NCBI RefSeq assembly: GCF_900129295.1
Contig: NZ_FQUU01000012.1
Span: 62,001 to 126,000, forward strand
Source: Flavisolibacter ginsengisoli DSM 18119
GTDB lineage: Bacteria; Bacteroidota; Bacteroidia; Chitinophagales; Chitinophagaceae
Length of the DNA: 64,000 bases
Direction: 5' to 3'
Part shown: one piece after another, positions 8,426 to 17,734 of the stretch
How the letters are laid out: every line of letters begins with the position of its first letter
Numbering within the stretch: the stretch's first letter is position 1
Position numbers and translations under genes: made by a program
Notes under the pieces: model-generated
What the model saw: the letters and a program-made list of their open reading frames with translations, nothing else
Database searches by the model: none
Told to the model about the DNA's origin: nothing

Positions 8426-10099
8426 CTATCCTGATTTGAGCATAATATTTTCCATACCTGCAAACAAGGATTTCCAGATGACCCCAAAAAATGACTGGGT
8501 TGTAAGCCTGTAGAATTGTACATGCGTTGCCACTCTTTCTGACTGGCCAGGGATAGGGTTATCATGCCATAGCACGTATTTATTCAAAAGATTATTAATA
8601 AATTTCCTGGATACGGTAGCTCCTGTCTTTTCATCAGTTTTGCTTAATTCTACTGCCAGGTCTGAATACCGCATCTTCACATCTGACCAGGCATTAAAGT
8701 TGTCTGCCGTTAGTTTAAAATCTATATGGTGCACCTTTAAGGAAGTGAGGTTTGTATTGGCCATTGGGATGGAGATTTTGTTGATCTGAGCCGCGCTCAC
8801 ATTATCAACAGCGCCCTGCACGTCAAACCTTCCATTGGTAGAATCCAGGTAAAATTTAAAACCAACAGATATAGGACTTCCCTGTAAAATAGTGCCCTTT
8901 GCCTGCGCAGTACAAATTGGATCTTTGCCTATGTTCTCAGGCATATTGGTAGCATTTTTAACCAATAAGTCAACATGGTCAAGGTTGAGTGTTCCTTCTT
9001 CGCCTGTGGTTCCGTTTTTTTCAGTGTAAGCTACACTAGCTCCTGTAGCACTTATGGTTTTGATGTCAATGGGGCTTGAAGCGTTCATTAATTTCTGATG
9101 TGGATAAGAGCCAATTTTGCTTTTGAATTTTTGTTCCTGCCCTTTATCCAGGTATACTGATAGTTCAGGTTGTAACAGCACTACGCTGTCGGCAATGATA
9201 AAATTGTCATGGATAAATTTATTAAAGTTCAACCCTGTAAACCTGGCCTTGTCAACTGTCATGTAATACAAACTTGCCTGTACACCATACATCTCATAAA
9301 AGTCCTTTTTCTTCAACGTAGGTTGTATCTTAAAACTATCAATCTCAATTGTTTTATTTTTAGAGGAGAAGGTCAGCCATTCAGCTTTCATTTTGTAAGA
9401 GGAGTCAGGTGTCCTGTATTTCAAATCATGTACTTTCAAATAGATCTCTTGCGCAAATGCGATCCTATCAGTATCTATTGATGCCATGCTGTCGACCCTT
9501 AACTGGTCGGCATGTGCATCGATCCTGTCAAACTGGAGCTTCACGGATTCAGAGGTATCAGCATTCTTATACAACATCTTTAGTCCGTCCAACCTGATGC
9601 GGTCAATGGTAATCTGTGCTATGGTTGGTTGAATGGCTTTCCACAATGGAGGCTTGGTTGTATTGACGCTATGCTGGTGCAAATGCCTGGAAAGTTTGAT
9701 ATCGGCATCCTTTGAGCCTATTTCCTGGATTGAAATCTTCTTACCTATCAATAAGGAAAACACACTAACACCCCGTATATATCCTTTGCCAAGCCTTAAT
9801 TCTATGGTAAGCGAGGGTAGGTCCTGTTTTTCCTCCAATCTCTTATAATGATTGCTATCTACTTGTATCTGTAGATTATTAACCTCAATGTTTCCACCAA
9901 AGAAATTGGCGTCCAGGTTGCCGAGGCTATAGGTATATAAACTATCTGATCCCTGGATGATAAGTGTATGCAGCTTTTTACGCAGGGAAGGCTCAACAAA
10001 AACATTGACAGCCACCAAAGACAATATAAATAACCCTAATAAGATGGCAGCGGCAATACCAATGAACTTTTTAGCAGTGCGCTTATCTATTACCTGCAT
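8426..10099 (-). CDS. AsmA/DUF748-like envelope protein
   Basis: About 557 residues from the preferred ATG at 10099 (the frame is open to 10180). A single hydrophobic segment (FIGIAAAILLGLFILSLVAV) near the N-terminus would anchor the protein in the inner membrane. The remainder is long, beta-rich and repetitive, with strings such as NNLQIQVDSNHY, KDADIKLSRH and ITIDRIRLDGLKMLY of the sort found in AsmA/TamB/DUF748 proteins. These are bridge-like periplasmic proteins linked to lipid or outer-membrane biogenesis; the assignment rests on architecture rather than a catalytic motif. It sits between the response-regulator gene and nagA in a same-strand run. Confidence 0.6.
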   Translation of the reverse strand: MQVIDKRTAKKFIGIAAAILLGLFILSLVAVNVFVEPSLRKKLHTLIIQGSDSLYTYSLGNLDANFFGGNIEVNNLQIQVDSNHYKRLEEKQDLPSLTIELRLGKGYIRGVSVFSLLIGKKISIQEIGSKDADIKLSRHLHQHSVNTTKPPLWKAIQPTIAQITIDRIRLDGLKMLYKNADTSESVKLQFDRIDAHADQLRVDSMASIDTDRIAFAQEIYLKVHDLKYRTPDSSYKMKAEWLTFSSKNKTIEIDSFKIQPTLKKKDFYEMYGVQASLYYMTVDKARFTGLNFNKFIHDNFIIADSVVLLQPELSVYLDKGQEQKFKSKIGSYPHQKLMNASSPIDIKTISATGASVAYTEKNGTTGEEGTLNLDHVDLLVKNATNMPENIGKDPICTAQAKGTILQGSPISVGFKFYLDSTNGRFDVQGAVDNVSAAQINKISIPMANTNLTSLKVHHIDFKLTADNFNAWSDVKMRYSDLAVELSKTDEKTGATVSRKFINNLLNKYVLWHDNPIPGQSERVATHVQFYRLTTQSFFGVIWKSLFAGMENIMLKSG

Positions 10100-10186
10100 A
10101 ACAGGAGTGGTAAAAATTACATGCCAGTGAAATAACGTAATTATGCTACCCTGAAATGCTAATGCTGAAAAGAAGTGCAATAGTAC

Positions 10187-10870
10187 TTACCCGGTAACAA
10201 AACGGTAGCCAATACCTTTTATGGTAATGATCTCTATTGAGGGATCGTTTTTAAGATAGTTCCTGATCTTGGTAACATAGACATCCAGGTTGCGGCTATT
10301 AAAAAAAGAATCGCTTCCCCATAACAAGGTTAGTATTTCACTGCGCTCAACTATTTTGTCCCTGTTTTCATACAACAGCCTTAATAATTCGCTTTCACGG
10401 TAGGAAAGCTTGCGCTGTTCATATTGGCTATTTAAAGTTTGTCTTTTTATATTGAAGGTATACTGGCCAATATTCACCTCTTCCTGGTCGGGGATTGGTT
10501 CTTCTTTTGTTTTAAGTACATTCTCAATACGCACTATCAGTTCTTCGATACTAAAAGGTTTCCTGATATAATCATTACCTCCCAGCTTAAATCCATTAAC
10601 AACATCTGAAGGCTGAGATTTGGCACTTAAAAAGATAATGGGTACCTGTGTATCCTTCTCACGTATTTCATCTGCTATGGTAAAGCCATCCTTGTTCGGC
10701 AGCATAATGTCCAGTACACAAACATCTGGTTTTTCATTACTAAACTTTTGAAGGGCTTTTCCTCCATCGCTTTCATGTATAACCTCGTACCCCCTGTCAC
10801 GAAGGGTATCCATAACAATCTTTGCCAGGAATATTTCGTCTTCTACATAAAAAACTTTTGCTTTTTTCAT
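10187..10870 (-). CDS. OmpR-family response regulator (RprY-like)
   Basis: A 227-residue two-domain regulator. The receiver domain (1-120) has the acidic pair E10/D11, the phospho-acceptor D54 in VLDIMLPNKDG, the Ser/Thr position in FLSAK and the Lys in RKPFS. The C-terminal winged helix (130-225) has the OmpR pattern SYRESELLRLL ... RNLDVYVTKIRNYLKNDPSIEIITIKGIGYRF. It follows its histidine kinase by 27 bases on the same strand and is surely its partner. Targets cannot be read from the sequence. Confidence 0.93.
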   Translation of the reverse strand: MKKAKVFYVEDEIFLAKIVMDTLRDRGYEVIHESDGGKALQKFSNEKPDVCVLDIMLPNKDGFTIADEIREKDTQVPIIFLSAKSQPSDVVNGFKLGGNDYIRKPFSIEELIVRIENVLKTKEEPIPDQEEVNIGQYTFNIKRQTLNSQYEQRKLSYRESELLRLLYENRDKIVERSEILTLLWGSDSFFNSRNLDVYVTKIRNYLKNDPSIEIITIKGIGYRFVTG

Positions 10871-10897
10871 ACCCCTATTTTAGCGCTTGTAAGTGCA

Positions 10898-12328
10898 TTA
10901 TGCCTGGTGCTTTGGAAGAGTAATATAAAATTTACTACCATCACCTTCTTCCGATTCTACCCTGATGGTACCATGGTGTTTTGTAATAACATGTGAGACA
11001 TAGCTTAACCCAAGGCCATAACCTTTTGCATTGTGCAGGTTGCCGGTGGGCACCCTAAAGAACTTTTCGAATATCCGGCCCTGGTATTCTGCAGGAATGC
11101 CAATACCTGAATCTGCAATGATCAATTGTACCTTATTTGACAATCCTTTGATGGTAAGGCTGATCTCAGCATGATCAGTACTATACTTCAGTGCATTATC
11201 CAGCAGGTTAAAGATTACACTGACAAGGTGCAGCCTGTCGCCATCAAGGTGTGTATCTCCTTCTGCATGTGTAGTAACCTGTGCTCCCTTCTTTTCAAAC
11301 TGGAGCCGCATGGAGGAAGTGACTTCATCCACCAGTTCCTTCATGTCCAGTAGTTCATACCTAAGCTCGATCTCTTTTTTCTCAAACATGGAAAGCTTGA
11401 GCACCTTATCAACCAGGAGGGACAATCGCTGCAACTCATTTGCAGAAATATCCAGGTATTCTTTACTGCGTTGTGGATCCATGGAGGCATTGAAGCTGCG
11501 CATGGCCTCAATGGCTACGCTAACTGTAGCAATGGGTGTCTTTAATTCATGTGTGATGTTACTGATAAATTCATTCTTGATATCAGCCAGCCTGCGCTGC
11601 CGCAAAAGGTTGCCATACAATAAGGAAAAGGATAAAAAAGTGAAGGCCACAAGAAATACGGAAAAAAGTATGGGTATGCTGATGCGCTTTAAAAGAAAGG
11701 AGGTAGTGCTTCCTAAATTCAACTCATAGGTGATAGGATTTTGAAAGCCAAGGGTTACCTGGTTAAAAACAGGCTTTTCTGTTTCTTCTGTTTTTACACG
11801 CCTGATGATAAAAGGAACGGAAACATTTTGTTCTTCAAGTTTGCGGGCATAGGCCATTTGCAGCTCTTTTACCCTAAGTGAATCCTGCACTGAATCTACA
11901 TCAAAAAGGAATTGCACAAGGCGGTTACGTCTCCCTGATAAGTTTTTATTTGACAGGCGTACTGTATCTGATCCACGTATCAGTATTGTTTTGGAAGTGG
12001 AGTCCCTGACCTTCCTCGTTAATATGTCAACCATATTAATAACCTTTTGGTCAGCCCCGTGATTGCCATGTCTACGCTTTCCCTGCAATTCCTTTTGAAT
12101 AAAAACTTTAGTGACAGGAGAAGAATCAGTTACCAATTTGTCCAGCTTTAACTTAGAACCCTGCAAATCAAAAACTGTTTCCCTGAACATGAAGTTGGTG
12201 CGCATTTCAAGGTTTCGCCTCTCGCGGTCATATGCTTTGCTTAACCAGTATACCTGGAAAGCAGCAATGGCCATAATGGTTAGCACCATTAAAACCGGTA
12301 AACCTTTGCTATAGCTGAACTTACGCAT
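10898..12328 (-). CDS. Two-component sensor histidine kinase (RprX-like)
   Basis: A 476-residue membrane kinase. TM1 is at about 10-30, the periplasmic sensor covers roughly 31-212, and TM2 lies at about 213-238. The H-box FISNITHELKTP follows (phospho-acceptor H260), then the N-box NLLDNALKYS and the G1 box IIADSGIGIP, with a GYGLGLSY G2 region. There is no clear HAMP domain between TM2 and the H-box. The signal is unknown. It is the first gene of a run with the response regulator, an AsmA-like protein and nagA, and is divergent from the GLPGLI gene. Confidence 0.93.
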   Translation of the reverse strand: MRKFSYSKGLPVLMVLTIMAIAAFQVYWLSKAYDRERRNLEMRTNFMFRETVFDLQGSKLKLDKLVTDSSPVTKVFIQKELQGKRRHGNHGADQKVINMVDILTRKVRDSTSKTILIRGSDTVRLSNKNLSGRRNRLVQFLFDVDSVQDSLRVKELQMAYARKLEEQNVSVPFIIRRVKTEETEKPVFNQVTLGFQNPITYELNLGSTTSFLLKRISIPILFSVFLVAFTFLSFSLLYGNLLRQRRLADIKNEFISNITHELKTPIATVSVAIEAMRSFNASMDPQRSKEYLDISANELQRLSLLVDKVLKLSMFEKKEIELRYELLDMKELVDEVTSSMRLQFEKKGAQVTTHAEGDTHLDGDRLHLVSVIFNLLDNALKYSTDHAEISLTIKGLSNKVQLIIADSGIGIPAEYQGRIFEKFFRVPTGNLHNAKGYGLGLSYVSHVITKHHGTIRVESEEGDGSKFYITLPKHQA

Positions 12329-12427
12329 CTGGACAAAATTACCCTTTTCATTTGCCGTTCATACCGGATTTAACCATTATTAACGTAGTAGAAACGACTA
12401 TTAACAGACTGTGAAAAGCTAAGGATT

Positions 12428-12435
12428 TACTTTTG
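12428..12435 (+). promoter_or_regulatory. Candidate -7 element for the GLPGLI-family gene
   Basis: TACTTTTG matches TAnnTTTG and ends 17 bases before the ATG at 12452. No convincing TTTG lies at the -33 distance, so the call is tentative. Confidence 0.3.
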
Positions 12436-12451
12436 GTAAAATGCTTATGGA

Positions 12452-13252
12452 ATGAAACAATTTTTAGTGATCGCTGCTGTTTGCTCATCATTCTTTGTAC
12501 ACGCCCAGGTAAAGCAAGGTAGAATTGTTTATGAACGCACCATCCAACTTCCCACAAGGATGTTCAATGCAGATCCTGCTATTGCCTCACAGATACCCAA
12601 ATCAAGAACAGACCAATTTGAATTACTGTTTGGCAACAACCAATCGTTATGGCAGTTTCTTCCTAACGCTACCAATGAAGATCCGGGTACTTTTTCGGGT
12701 AATGGTGTAGTGCTGCGCTTTGGGGGCACCAATGACATCTCCTATTATAATTTTGATAAGAGCACCCGCACAAATCAAAGAGAAATCATGGACCGCAGTT
12801 TTGTAGTGTCAGACACCATATCCAAGGGACAATGGAAATTGACCAATGAGACGAAAAGCATTTTAAATTATACCACACATAAAGCCATAGGCCAGCGGAT
12901 ATCCAACCGCACACAAATGACCATGGAGAATGGAGAAATGAAAAGGCAGGTCATTCCTGACACTTCAGAGATGATAGCCTGGTTTACCACAGATATACCC
13001 ATTGCTATAGGACCTGAAATTCAAGGGCAGTTACCGGGTGCTATACTGGAACTTGAAGTAAACAAAGGACAAACTGTATATAAAGCCATTGAAATATCGC
13101 CTAAAGTAAACCTGGCTAAAATAAAAGAACCTAATGACGGTAAAAAGGTAACGGCTGCAGAATTCACTAAAGAGAGGGAAAAGCTCATGGAAGAAATGCG
13201 GCGTAATATGCCTAATGGCGGCAATGGAAACAGGATCAGGATTCAACAATAA
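12452..13252 (+). CDS. GLPGLI family exported protein
   Basis: A 266-residue protein with a clear Sec signal peptide (cleavage after VHA at about 18). The features of the GLPGLI family are present: an early GRIVYERTI strand and, near residue 190, the family-naming motif in the divergent form IAIGPEIQGQLPGAILEL (consensus GP..Y.GLPGLIL). The C-terminus is polar and ends in a Gly/Asn/Arg-rich tail. The family is confined to Bacteroidota and its role is unknown; members are often near outer-membrane receptors. It is a single gene, divergent from the two-component system. Confidence 0.85.
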   Translation: MKQFLVIAAVCSSFFVHAQVKQGRIVYERTIQLPTRMFNADPAIASQIPKSRTDQFELLFGNNQSLWQFLPNATNEDPGTFSGNGVVLRFGGTNDISYYNFDKSTRTNQREIMDRSFVVSDTISKGQWKLTNETKSILNYTTHKAIGQRISNRTQMTMENGEMKRQVIPDTSEMIAWFTTDIPIAIGPEIQGQLPGAILELEVNKGQTVYKAIEISPKVNLAKIKEPNDGKKVTAAEFTKEREKLMEEMRRNMPNGGNGNRIRIQQ

Positions 13253-13276
13253 GATTTAAAAGCAACGAAATATAAA

Positions 13277-13318
13277 TGGAAAAGCGCTTACACCTTACCC
13301 GGGTTGAGCGCTTTTCCA
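13277..13318 (-). terminator. Hairpin between convergent genes
   Basis: A perfect 12-bp stem (13277-13288 with 13307-13318) with an 18-base loop. On the minus strand it is followed by TTTATATTTC, so it probably terminates the exported-protein gene at 13346; there is no T-run on the plus side. Confidence 0.65.
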
Positions 13319-13345
13319 GTTAATACATATGCTCTCTGACAACGG

Positions 13346-13933
13346 TTAATCCTCGTTTATATCTCCTCTTTCATTGTCCTCCCTTTCTTTCTGGTAGACT
13401 CTTAAAACTACCTTCCATTCAGGAAAGTAAAATTGCATGCCTACTTCTATTTTTAATTTGGGCATGTAAGTAGCCGCAGGGGTAAGATGGAACGTGCTGA
13501 CTGTAAATTTTTTACTGTCATCCGGCGCCTCGTAATCACCATTCAATGAAAAAGTGTAACCATTACCCATATTAATGGTCATCACTTTCAGCTGGTTGCA
13601 AAGCCATTTATATTTTTTGCTGGCCTCATCAAAATCTTCAGAAGTTAGAACCGTTGCCTGCCAGCTATAAACAGGTTTGCTGGAAATATACTGGGTAACG
13701 GTATTTTCCTCGGCACCATCAAATTTCAGAAGGGTGGCATATTCCACTGTCTGTGGATTCCGTTCTATCATGGTTCCCTTTATGGAACTAAGTTCCTGTG
13801 GGAAATCTGCAATAACCTTCTCCAGGTTATGCCTCAGGTCATTATTAGTGACCGGGATACGGATCTGCCCTATGGCAGGTGATACACACAAAACAATAAC
13901 AGAAGCAATTAAGCTGGTCTTAAGGATTTTCAT
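13346..13933 (-). CDS. Hypothetical exported protein
   Basis: A 195-residue protein with a Sec signal peptide (hydrophobic 6-20, likely cleaved after AIG at about 22). The mature part is soluble and mixed alpha/beta, with no cysteine-based or catalytic motif I recognise, and ends in a very acidic tail (EREDNERGDINED). It is probably periplasmic. It is a single gene, convergent with the GLPGLI gene, with a terminator hairpin between them. Confidence 0.6.
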   Translation of the reverse strand: MKILKTSLIASVIVLCVSPAIGQIRIPVTNNDLRHNLEKVIADFPQELSSIKGTMIERNPQTVEYATLLKFDGAEENTVTQYISSKPVYSWQATVLTSEDFDEASKKYKWLCNQLKVMTINMGNGYTFSLNGDYEAPDDSKKFTVSTFHLTPAATYMPKLKIEVGMQFYFPEWKVVLRVYQKEREDNERGDINED

Positions 13934-14046
13934 TGGGGGATTTTTTTAACAATAATTCGGTACCAAAATAGATAAAAGCTTCGTTTTGTCAATAGAAATA
14001 ACTAACTTTCTTCACAGTTTTTCCACATTTTTAAAAACCATCCATT

Positions 14047-14220
14047 ATGAAAAACAAGAACATTGTTCACGCCCACCAGGAGGTAGAGATCTATAAGGCC
14101 TATTACCGGCCTTCCTTCAATGTGTGGCGATTTACCAAATCTATCCTGGGTGTGCTGCTTTTTGGGAGATCCACGGTAGCCAGAAGCTATGTACCGTCAA
14201 ACAAACGGATACTTAAATAA
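14047..14220 (+). CDS. Unannotated 57-residue basic small protein
   Basis: An ATG at 14047 opens a 57-codon frame ending in TAA at 14220. The product begins MKNKNIVHAHQEVEIYKAYY, has a Phe/Leu-rich middle (SILGVLLFG) and ends with basic residues (SNKRILK). A canonical rho-independent terminator begins 7 bases after the stop, which supports a real transcript. No family is recognised. The codons resemble the neighbouring genes. It lies alone between an exported-protein gene and the large outer-membrane protein. Confidence 0.5.
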   Translation: MKNKNIVHAHQEVEIYKAYYRPSFNVWRFTKSILGVLLFGRSTVARSYVPSNKRILK

Positions 14221-14225
14221 CTAAA

Positions 14226-14250
14226 ATCCCCGGCACAACCGGGGATCTTT
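14226..14250 (+). terminator. Rho-independent terminator after the 57-aa ORF
   Basis: An 8-bp GC-rich stem ATCCCCGG / CCGGGGAT with a 5-base CACAA loop, followed by CTTTATTTATT. It lies 2 bases from the stop of the convergent outer-membrane protein gene and may serve both directions. Confidence 0.8.
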
Positions 14251-14252
14251 AT

Positions 14253-17108
14253 TTATTGTGTAATCCTTAATCCTTTTGTTGCTCTCTCCATCATTGCAGG
14301 CATGGTCCTGCCCCCCATCCGGTTTAACTTATATGAAAATGTTAGCATAAAGAAACGGTTCAATACACTGCTTTGCACATCTTCAATATAATTGGCCCCG
14401 GTATTCCTGGAAATACTCACGTTCTGGTTAAGTATGTCATACACAGATAGCTTTATTTCTCCCCTTTTACTTTTCAGCACTTCCTGTGCAATGCTACCAT
14501 TCCACATAGCATAATTGCGGTTGTAACCATTGGTTCTGCCCGTATTAAAAGTATAATCAAAATCAGAAGACACTATAAAGCCAAAGGGGAAGTTGTAAGT
14601 GGCATCAAGAGAATAGGTATGGGTGAAATAGGAAGTGTTATTACGGGATTGTACACTGTAATTCACGGAATTATAAGTTATGCCGGCATTCACACCCAGG
14701 TCAAGCTTTTCTTTCCAGAAATAGCTCAGGCGCAGATCCTCCCCGGCGGTTACGGTTTTTGTAAAATTCTTGACCCTGTCAATGAAATTAGCGTCCCTGT
14801 TGAATCCTATCCTTGTATTTGTATTGAAATTGCCACCCTTTAATTGCTTCATAGGAAAGCCAAGGTTAAAGTTGCCGTTAATACTGTATATGCCACCACT
14901 GATGTTCACTGGCATGGATCGCTGAGCCAAACCACCCTGTAACTGTTCAATGTAATTGGCGATCTTATTTTCAGTGCTGGTAAAGGTGACAAAGGCAAAC
15001 AGGTTCCTGAATTTGATAATATCAAAGAAATTATAGCTCAAAGAGATATTATGATTGAACTCCTGCTTTAATGAAGGATTACCCCTTGTGATGTAAGGAT
15101 AATTGGTAACATCTTCCACATCCTGCAACTGGGTGACATTTGGCATACGTGTGGTTCCCCTGTAACTGAAACGGAAACTCCTGCTTCGGGCAAACTGGTA
15201 ATTGAAAGATGCAGTAGGCAGGTAGTTAATGAAGGTGTGTTTAATGTTAGTGCTCTTTGAAAGGTTATTGTTTTCAAGGGTTGCCTGTTGCACTGCAAAA
15301 CCTAACTGGTAATTATATTTCTTTTTTACAACCCTGAAATTACTCCCCAGTTTATCATATATATTCTGAGACTCAAAATTGTTGCTTAATCTTTCATTAG
15401 GCAGGTCAAAGCGATCATTTGAAGCATTGTAATCAAATAATTCCCTGTCAGAACTGTTGGTACTATTGTTATGATTATAGTTGAACTCCAATATCTTATC
15501 TCTTGACAATGGTTCTGTATAGGAAAAGTTTACTGCGTAGTTATTGGAACCACTTTCTGTCTTATTGAGATTATTAGCGGTACTATCTTTCCATTTAGCA
15601 CCTGCAACCGTATAATATTTAGCACTTAATAGTGAATAGGCGTCACGTTGTGAGTCAGATAAGGTATTGGTCAGGTTTATAGAAAGAGTTCGACCGGGGC
15701 GTCTGAATTTACGTCTATAAATCAGGTTGTTGGTCCAGTTGTAACCATCGCCATCGCTCATCTTTGCAGACCTGCTTTCATTAGTACGGTATAGATTGCC
15801 ATCTTTTAAGGCATCGGTATAAAAACTATCTATACTATAGGTATTATAGGATTTCTGGTAGCTGAGGCTGGGGTTATATATAATGGAATTGAAAGAATCC
15901 AATGTATATATCATGTTGAAGTTTACCCGGTGATTGTCGTTTTCGGCTTTTGAAATTGCCTTGTCATTCGTAAACAGGGTTGAATCAGCAGTTAGGGTGG
16001 TGCGGTAGCTGCTTCGGTCATTATCGGTATTTACGTGGTTGAAAAAGTAGCTGCCATTGACGTCAAAATATTTACTCCATGTGTCTCTATAATTCATCCC
16101 AATCTGCGAAGATTTCGTGACCCCACTGCCTGTAGTGCCAAGGTTCAGACCTCCAAAACTTCCACCGCCACCACCACCGGCCTTGACGATATTCATTCCA
16201 CCTCCACCAAATCCTCCCATTCCTCCACCTGTACCAAAAGCCCCAATCATATCAGAAAAAGTAAATCCAATATTATTGGTATTGTTTGCCTTTGCTATAA
16301 CGGATGTTTGCGTGGCACCTTTGAACATATTGGCATTTAAACCAAGGTCCCACCTTTCATGCGTACCGTAACCTGCATACGCTTTGCCAAACACGCCTTT
16401 CTTTTTGTCCTTCTTTAACTTCAGGTTCAGGGCTTTAGACCGGCTGCCATCATCTATTTTATTAAATTTGGACTGCTCACTCATATCATCAAACACTTCC
16501 ACCTGGTCCACCATGTCTGCCGTGATGTTCTTAGTGGCGAGCTTGGGATCATTATTAAAGAACTCTTTACCATCCACATACACTTTCTGCACCTGTTCAC
16601 CCTGGGCCTTGACAGTGCCATCGCGTTCCACCTGCACACCAGGTAATTTTTTCAGCAGGTCTTCAACTGTTGCATTTGGCTTAGTTTTAAAAGCATCGGC
16701 CCTGAAAGCGATGGTATCACCATTCACCTTCACAGGCGCTTCATTGATGACAACTTCCTGCATGGATTTATAAAAACGATCCAGCTTCACAGTGCCCAGA
16801 TCAATAAATAGCTTTGAAGCAGAAATTGAAAACTTCCTTTTAGCTGTTTGTAATCCTGTAAAGGAGGCCATGAGATCATAATCACCTGCATCTAAGTTCT
16901 TTATCTCGAATTGGCCTGATGGACCTGTAAGTGTAAAAGATATAAGCGTTGAATCGGGCAGTCGAACGACGGATACCGTAGCGTCGGCTAAAGGAGATGT
17001 TGATACAGAGTCTTGTAATACACCCTTAATGGTACCGCTTACCTTTTGAGCATAGGCTGATATTCCAATTAAAAAGAGAATCAAACTAAATAGGAAGATC
17101 TTCTTCAT
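14253..17108 (-). CDS. Outer-membrane beta-barrel protein with CarboxypepD_reg and plug domains
   Basis: A 951-residue protein with a signal peptide ending AYAQ (about 21). Residues 22-110 form a carboxypeptidase-regulatory-like beta-sandwich (SPLADATVSVVRLPDST). Residues 115-235 resemble a TonB plug (VEDLLKKLPGVQVERDGTVKAQGEQVQKVYVDG). The rest is an OMP_b-brl_3-type barrel with repeated Tyr/Phe-Asn beta strands up to FSYKL near the C-terminus. A Gly-rich insert (about residues 290-330, runs of GGG and GGFGG) sits early in the barrel, probably as a loop. It probably acts as an outer-membrane transporter or surface protein; there is no SusD partner, so the substrate is unknown. Confidence 0.85.
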   Translation of the reverse strand: MKKIFLFSLILFLIGISAYAQKVSGTIKGVLQDSVSTSPLADATVSVVRLPDSTLISFTLTGPSGQFEIKNLDAGDYDLMASFTGLQTAKRKFSISASKLFIDLGTVKLDRFYKSMQEVVINEAPVKVNGDTIAFRADAFKTKPNATVEDLLKKLPGVQVERDGTVKAQGEQVQKVYVDGKEFFNNDPKLATKNITADMVDQVEVFDDMSEQSKFNKIDDGSRSKALNLKLKKDKKKGVFGKAYAGYGTHERWDLGLNANMFKGATQTSVIAKANNTNNIGFTFSDMIGAFGTGGGMGGFGGGGMNIVKAGGGGGGSFGGLNLGTTGSGVTKSSQIGMNYRDTWSKYFDVNGSYFFNHVNTDNDRSSYRTTLTADSTLFTNDKAISKAENDNHRVNFNMIYTLDSFNSIIYNPSLSYQKSYNTYSIDSFYTDALKDGNLYRTNESRSAKMSDGDGYNWTNNLIYRRKFRRPGRTLSINLTNTLSDSQRDAYSLLSAKYYTVAGAKWKDSTANNLNKTESGSNNYAVNFSYTEPLSRDKILEFNYNHNNSTNSSDRELFDYNASNDRFDLPNERLSNNFESQNIYDKLGSNFRVVKKKYNYQLGFAVQQATLENNNLSKSTNIKHTFINYLPTASFNYQFARSRSFRFSYRGTTRMPNVTQLQDVEDVTNYPYITRGNPSLKQEFNHNISLSYNFFDIIKFRNLFAFVTFTSTENKIANYIEQLQGGLAQRSMPVNISGGIYSINGNFNLGFPMKQLKGGNFNTNTRIGFNRDANFIDRVKNFTKTVTAGEDLRLSYFWKEKLDLGVNAGITYNSVNYSVQSRNNTSYFTHTYSLDATYNFPFGFIVSSDFDYTFNTGRTNGYNRNYAMWNGSIAQEVLKSKRGEIKLSVYDILNQNVSISRNTGANYIEDVQSSVLNRFFMLTFSYKLNRMGGRTMPAMMERATKGLRITQ

Positions 17109-17320
17109 AAGCCAGGTTAAGTGTGTACGAAGATATTCGCAAACCGGGTGAAGAGGTGTTAAATAACGTTAAGGGCTGGATGAACGGTTGTAATAAAACT
17201 ATGGCCTGTTTATGCTCCGGTCTAAGCTCGTATTTCTCTTTCATAGGATTGGAATACAACCCCAAGATAATAGAATAAGTTCATGTTTAATAATGGCAAT
17301 AAAATTGCAACTGTACACTT

Positions 17321-17725
17321 ATGAATAGGCTATTTTCCTGGTGCAGCTTTGTAATTATCATGCTTTTATCTCTTTCGTGCTCTACACCGGAAAGGTCCAG
17401 TAGCAGAGAAGTAAAAAGAGAAACGAGAGATAAAAGAAAATCTCCAATTGTACTAACCGCAAAGGAAGGCGATTACTACCTCAACCTAAGGCAAAACAAC
17501 TTCTTTGATTATTTTGGAAAAGATCCATCCAGCAATAGGGCCGATCTATATGCAGGCACGTATAAAATTGAAGGTGACAGCCTCTTACTGGGCTTTTATA
17601 ATAACTACCAGCCGGCTGACCTTACAAGCATGGGTTATATTGACAGAACAAATAACCTGTTAACCCTTTTTTCCAAAGACCCTTCTAAAAACCGTAAGAT
17701 GCACATACTCTTTGGCGCCAAATAA
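17321..17725 (+). CDS. Hypothetical lipoprotein
   Basis: A 134-residue protein with an SPII signal: a hydrophobic segment ending LSLSC with the lipid-carrying Cys at residue 20. It is followed by a short Arg/Lys/Ser-rich spacer and a small beta-rich domain (KEGDYYLNLRQNN ... GTYKIEGDSLLLGFY). No named family is recognised. It lies alone between the outer-membrane barrel (divergent) and the SNF2 helicase (convergent, 9 bases apart). Confidence 0.65.
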   Translation: MNRLFSWCSFVIIMLLSLSCSTPERSSSREVKRETRDKRKSPIVLTAKEGDYYLNLRQNNFFDYFGKDPSSNRADLYAGTYKIEGDSLLLGFYNNYQPADLTSMGYIDRTNNLLTLFSKDPSKNRKMHILFGAK

Positions 17726-17734
17726 AAAATTGGT

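Noticed and set aside
16117-16371. 84-codon Pro-rich frame on the plus strand
   Set aside because: It is the antisense image of the Gly-rich insert (GGN codons read as NCC) of the outer-membrane barrel gene, which is clearly the coding strand.
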